From the NCBI GenBank assembly GCA_023396345.1, contig JAEWWO010000114.1, forward strand, positions 1-8,320: a stretch of DNA of 8,320 nucleotides, in the 5' to 3' direction. Position numbers and translations under genes: made by a program. The stretch is from Bacteroidota bacterium. GTDB lineage: Bacteria > Bacteroidota > Bacteroidia > Chitinophagales > Chitinophagaceae. A model generated the notes under the pieces. It saw only the letters and a program-made list of their open reading frames with translations. It had not been told where the DNA came from and did no database searches. Below are positions 7,103 to 8,320 of this stretch, piece after piece; positions within the stretch are counted from its first letter, which is position 1; every line of letters begins with the position of its first letter.

Positions 7103-7132
7103 TTGAGGGTGAGGCTAAATTGTTTATTTTTG
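7103..7132 (+). promoter_or_regulatory. ugd promoter, Bacteroidota type
   Basis: TTG (7103-7105), a 19-nt spacer and TATTTTTG (7125-7132) match the Bacteroidota consensus TTG-N17-23-TAnnTTTG exactly in both boxes and in spacing. Transcription would start near 7139, giving a leader of about 17 nt before the ATG. This is the best promoter in the window. Confidence 0.6.
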
Positions 7133-7155
7133 CAGATAATAAAATTTTTAGCATA

Positions 7156-8320
7156 ATGAAAGTTGTAATTGTTGGTACGGGATATGTAGGTTTGGTTACC
7201 GGAGCCTGTCTTGCGGACGTAGGCGTTGAGGTTTGTTGCATTGATGTGGATGAAAACAAAATTGAAAGATTAAAACAAGGTATCCTTCCTATTTACGAGC
7301 CGGGACTGGAAGAAATAGTTGTAAAGAATTATAAAAACAAAAGGCTTAGTTTTTCTACTTCCTTAAAAGACAATCTGCAAAACGCACGTGCAGTCTTTAT
7401 TGCAGTGGGTACACCTCCTAATGAAGATGGCAGTGCCGATATGAAATATGTTCTGAATGTTGCGCAGGAAATAGGTCAAAACATACAGGACTATTCTGTT
7501 ATTGTTACAAAAAGTACAGTTCCAGTAGGTTCTTCAGAGATTGTGAGACAGGCTATTCAGCAGGAACTGGACAATAGAAATACTGCCATTAAATTTGATA
7601 TGGCTTCCAATCCTGAATTTTTAAAAGAAGGTGCAGCTGTGAAGGACTTTATGAGTCCCGACAGAATTGTTATAGGTGTAGATGCCGACAAAGCCAAAGA
7701 AATAATGGACACGCTCTACAAGCCGTTTTTATTGAACGGTTACAGAATCATCTACATGGATATACCGTCAGCAGAAATGACCAAGTACGCGGCAAATGCC
7801 ATGCTCGCAACCAGAATCAGTTTTATGAACGATATAGCAAATCTGTGCGAAAAAGTTGGAGCCAATATTAATCATGTGCGTGCAGGTATTGGATCGGACC
7901 CGAGAATAGGTAAGAAATTTTTGTATGCAGGTATTGGTTACGGCGGTTCCTGTTTTCCTAAGGATGTGCAGGCATTGATAAAAATAGGAAAAGACAATGG
8001 TCATACGTTACGAATTCTCGAAGCTGTAGAAGCAATCAATGATAATCAGAAAAATGTGTTGTTTACCAAAATAAATCAATACTTCGATGGTGACTTAAAA
8101 GAAAAAACATTTGCAGTCTGGGGGCTATCATTCAAGCCAAATACAGATGATGTGCGTTTTGCGCCTGCATTTGTGTTGATAGAAGCGTTACTGAAAGCCG
8201 GAGCAAAAATGAAAGTTTTTGATCCCGTAGCAATGGACGAAGCCAGAAAACAACTCGGAGATAAAGTGCAATGGTGCAACGATGTATATGAAACGGTGAA
8301 AGATGCAGACGGTATTGCAC
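7156..8320 (+). CDS. ugd: UDP-glucose 6-dehydrogenase, 3' end outside window
   Basis: Oxidises UDP-glucose to UDP-glucuronate with two NAD+ in the cytoplasm, supplying uronic acid for surface polysaccharides. The frame is open from ATG 7156-7158 to the window edge, giving 388 residues of a family usually about 440 long, so roughly the last 50 are missing. Domain order is an N-terminal Rossmann NAD-binding domain with GTGYVG (7-12) and GTPP (85-88), a central helical domain, and the C-terminal UDP-binding domain (from about 315; WGLSFKPNTDDVR at 322-334). Catalytic residues are visible: Thr121 in TKSTVPVGS, Glu154 and Lys157 in NPEFLKEGAA, Lys210 and Asn214 in EMTKYAANAM, and the nucleophile Cys266 in GYGGSCFPKD. 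GDP-mannose dehydrogenase shares this fold, but the GYGGSCFPKD and SFKPNTDDVR sequences favour UDP-glucose. It has its own promoter; no Shine-Dalgarno sequence precedes the ATG. Confidence 0.95.
   Translation, partial: MKVVIVGTGYVGLVTGACLADVGVEVCCIDVDENKIERLKQGILPIYEPGLEEIVVKNYKNKRLSFSTSLKDNLQNARAVFIAVGTPPNEDGSADMKYVLNVAQEIGQNIQDYSVIVTKSTVPVGSSEIVRQAIQQELDNRNTAIKFDMASNPEFLKEGAAVKDFMSPDRIVIGVDADKAKEIMDTLYKPFLLNGYRIIYMDIPSAEMTKYAANAMLATRISFMNDIANLCEKVGANINHVRAGIGSDPRIGKKFLYAGIGYGGSCFPKDVQALIKIGKDNGHTLRILEAVEAINDNQKNVLFTKINQYFDGDLKEKTFAVWGLSFKPNTDDVRFAPAFVLIEALLKAGAKMKVFDPVAMDEARKQLGDKVQWCNDVYETVKDADGIA

Larger units (their letters stand above)
6834..7155. other. Intergenic region between the DUF2723 gene and ugd
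   Basis: This 322-bp gap shows no convincing gene. In order it holds a 7-bp tandem repeat, a GTAG-palindrome followed by T-rich DNA, a T-rich stretch without recognisable structure (about 6985-7075), a 9-bp GC-rich hairpin and the ugd promoter. The two flanking genes are co-directional, but these elements make separate transcription likely. Confidence 0.8.

Noticed and set aside
6996..7259. Minus-strand frame of 87 codons
   Set aside because: It overlaps the ugd start and promoter, reads through the 9-bp hairpin, and has no recognisable product.

Overview
The window looks like chromosomal DNA of a member of the Bacteroidota, plausibly Chitinophagia/Sphingobacteriia. The evidence is an A+T-rich base composition, start codons without Shine-Dalgarno sequences, several exact matches to the Bacteroidota promoter -7 element TAnnTTTG, a signal peptide ending in the typical ASAQ, and a very long DUF2723 membrane protein of the kind common in this phylum. 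The family-level placement is an inference from style, not a database match.

Layout. (1) Positions 2-561 (+) hold the 3' part of a glycoside hydrolase family 18 (chitinase-like) gene. It has its catalytic motif but lacks the end of the barrel, and its apparent native C-terminus lies in another frame, so I call it a pseudogene. (2) A perfect 13-bp hairpin at 590-628 separates it from three minus-strand genes that read toward it: a VOC/glyoxalase-fold protein (629-991), a small secreted protein of unknown function (1066-1365) and glucose-6-phosphate isomerase, pgi (1465-3120). (3) A 377-bp divergent intergenic region (3121-3497) holds a promoter candidate for each side and, between them, two GC-rich hairpins flanked by A+T-rich inverted repeats. 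(4) A 1111-codon DUF2723 multi-pass membrane protein, probably a GT-C-type glycosyltransferase, fills 3498-6833 (+). (5) The 322-bp gap 6834-7155 contains a 7-bp tandem repeat, a 22-bp perfect palindrome preceded by GTAG, a 9-bp hairpin and a good promoter. (6) UDP-glucose 6-dehydrogenase (ugd) starts at 7156 (+) and runs off the right edge.

How the genes relate. Pgi interconverts glucose-6-P and fructose-6-P at the branch between glycolysis and nucleotide-sugar supply. Ugd turns UDP-glucose into UDP-glucuronate for surface polysaccharide, and DUF2723 proteins are thought to transfer sugars at the membrane. This is a loose sugar and envelope theme, but each gene has its own candidate promoter and the strands differ, so the window is not one operon.

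I do not see a new defence, mobile or biosynthetic system. The most interesting non-coding signal is a pair of REP-like palindromes (1422-1447 on the minus strand and 6950-6975 on the plus strand). They share a 5' GTAG and differ at stem positions in a compensating way. The truncated GH18 gene comes second.
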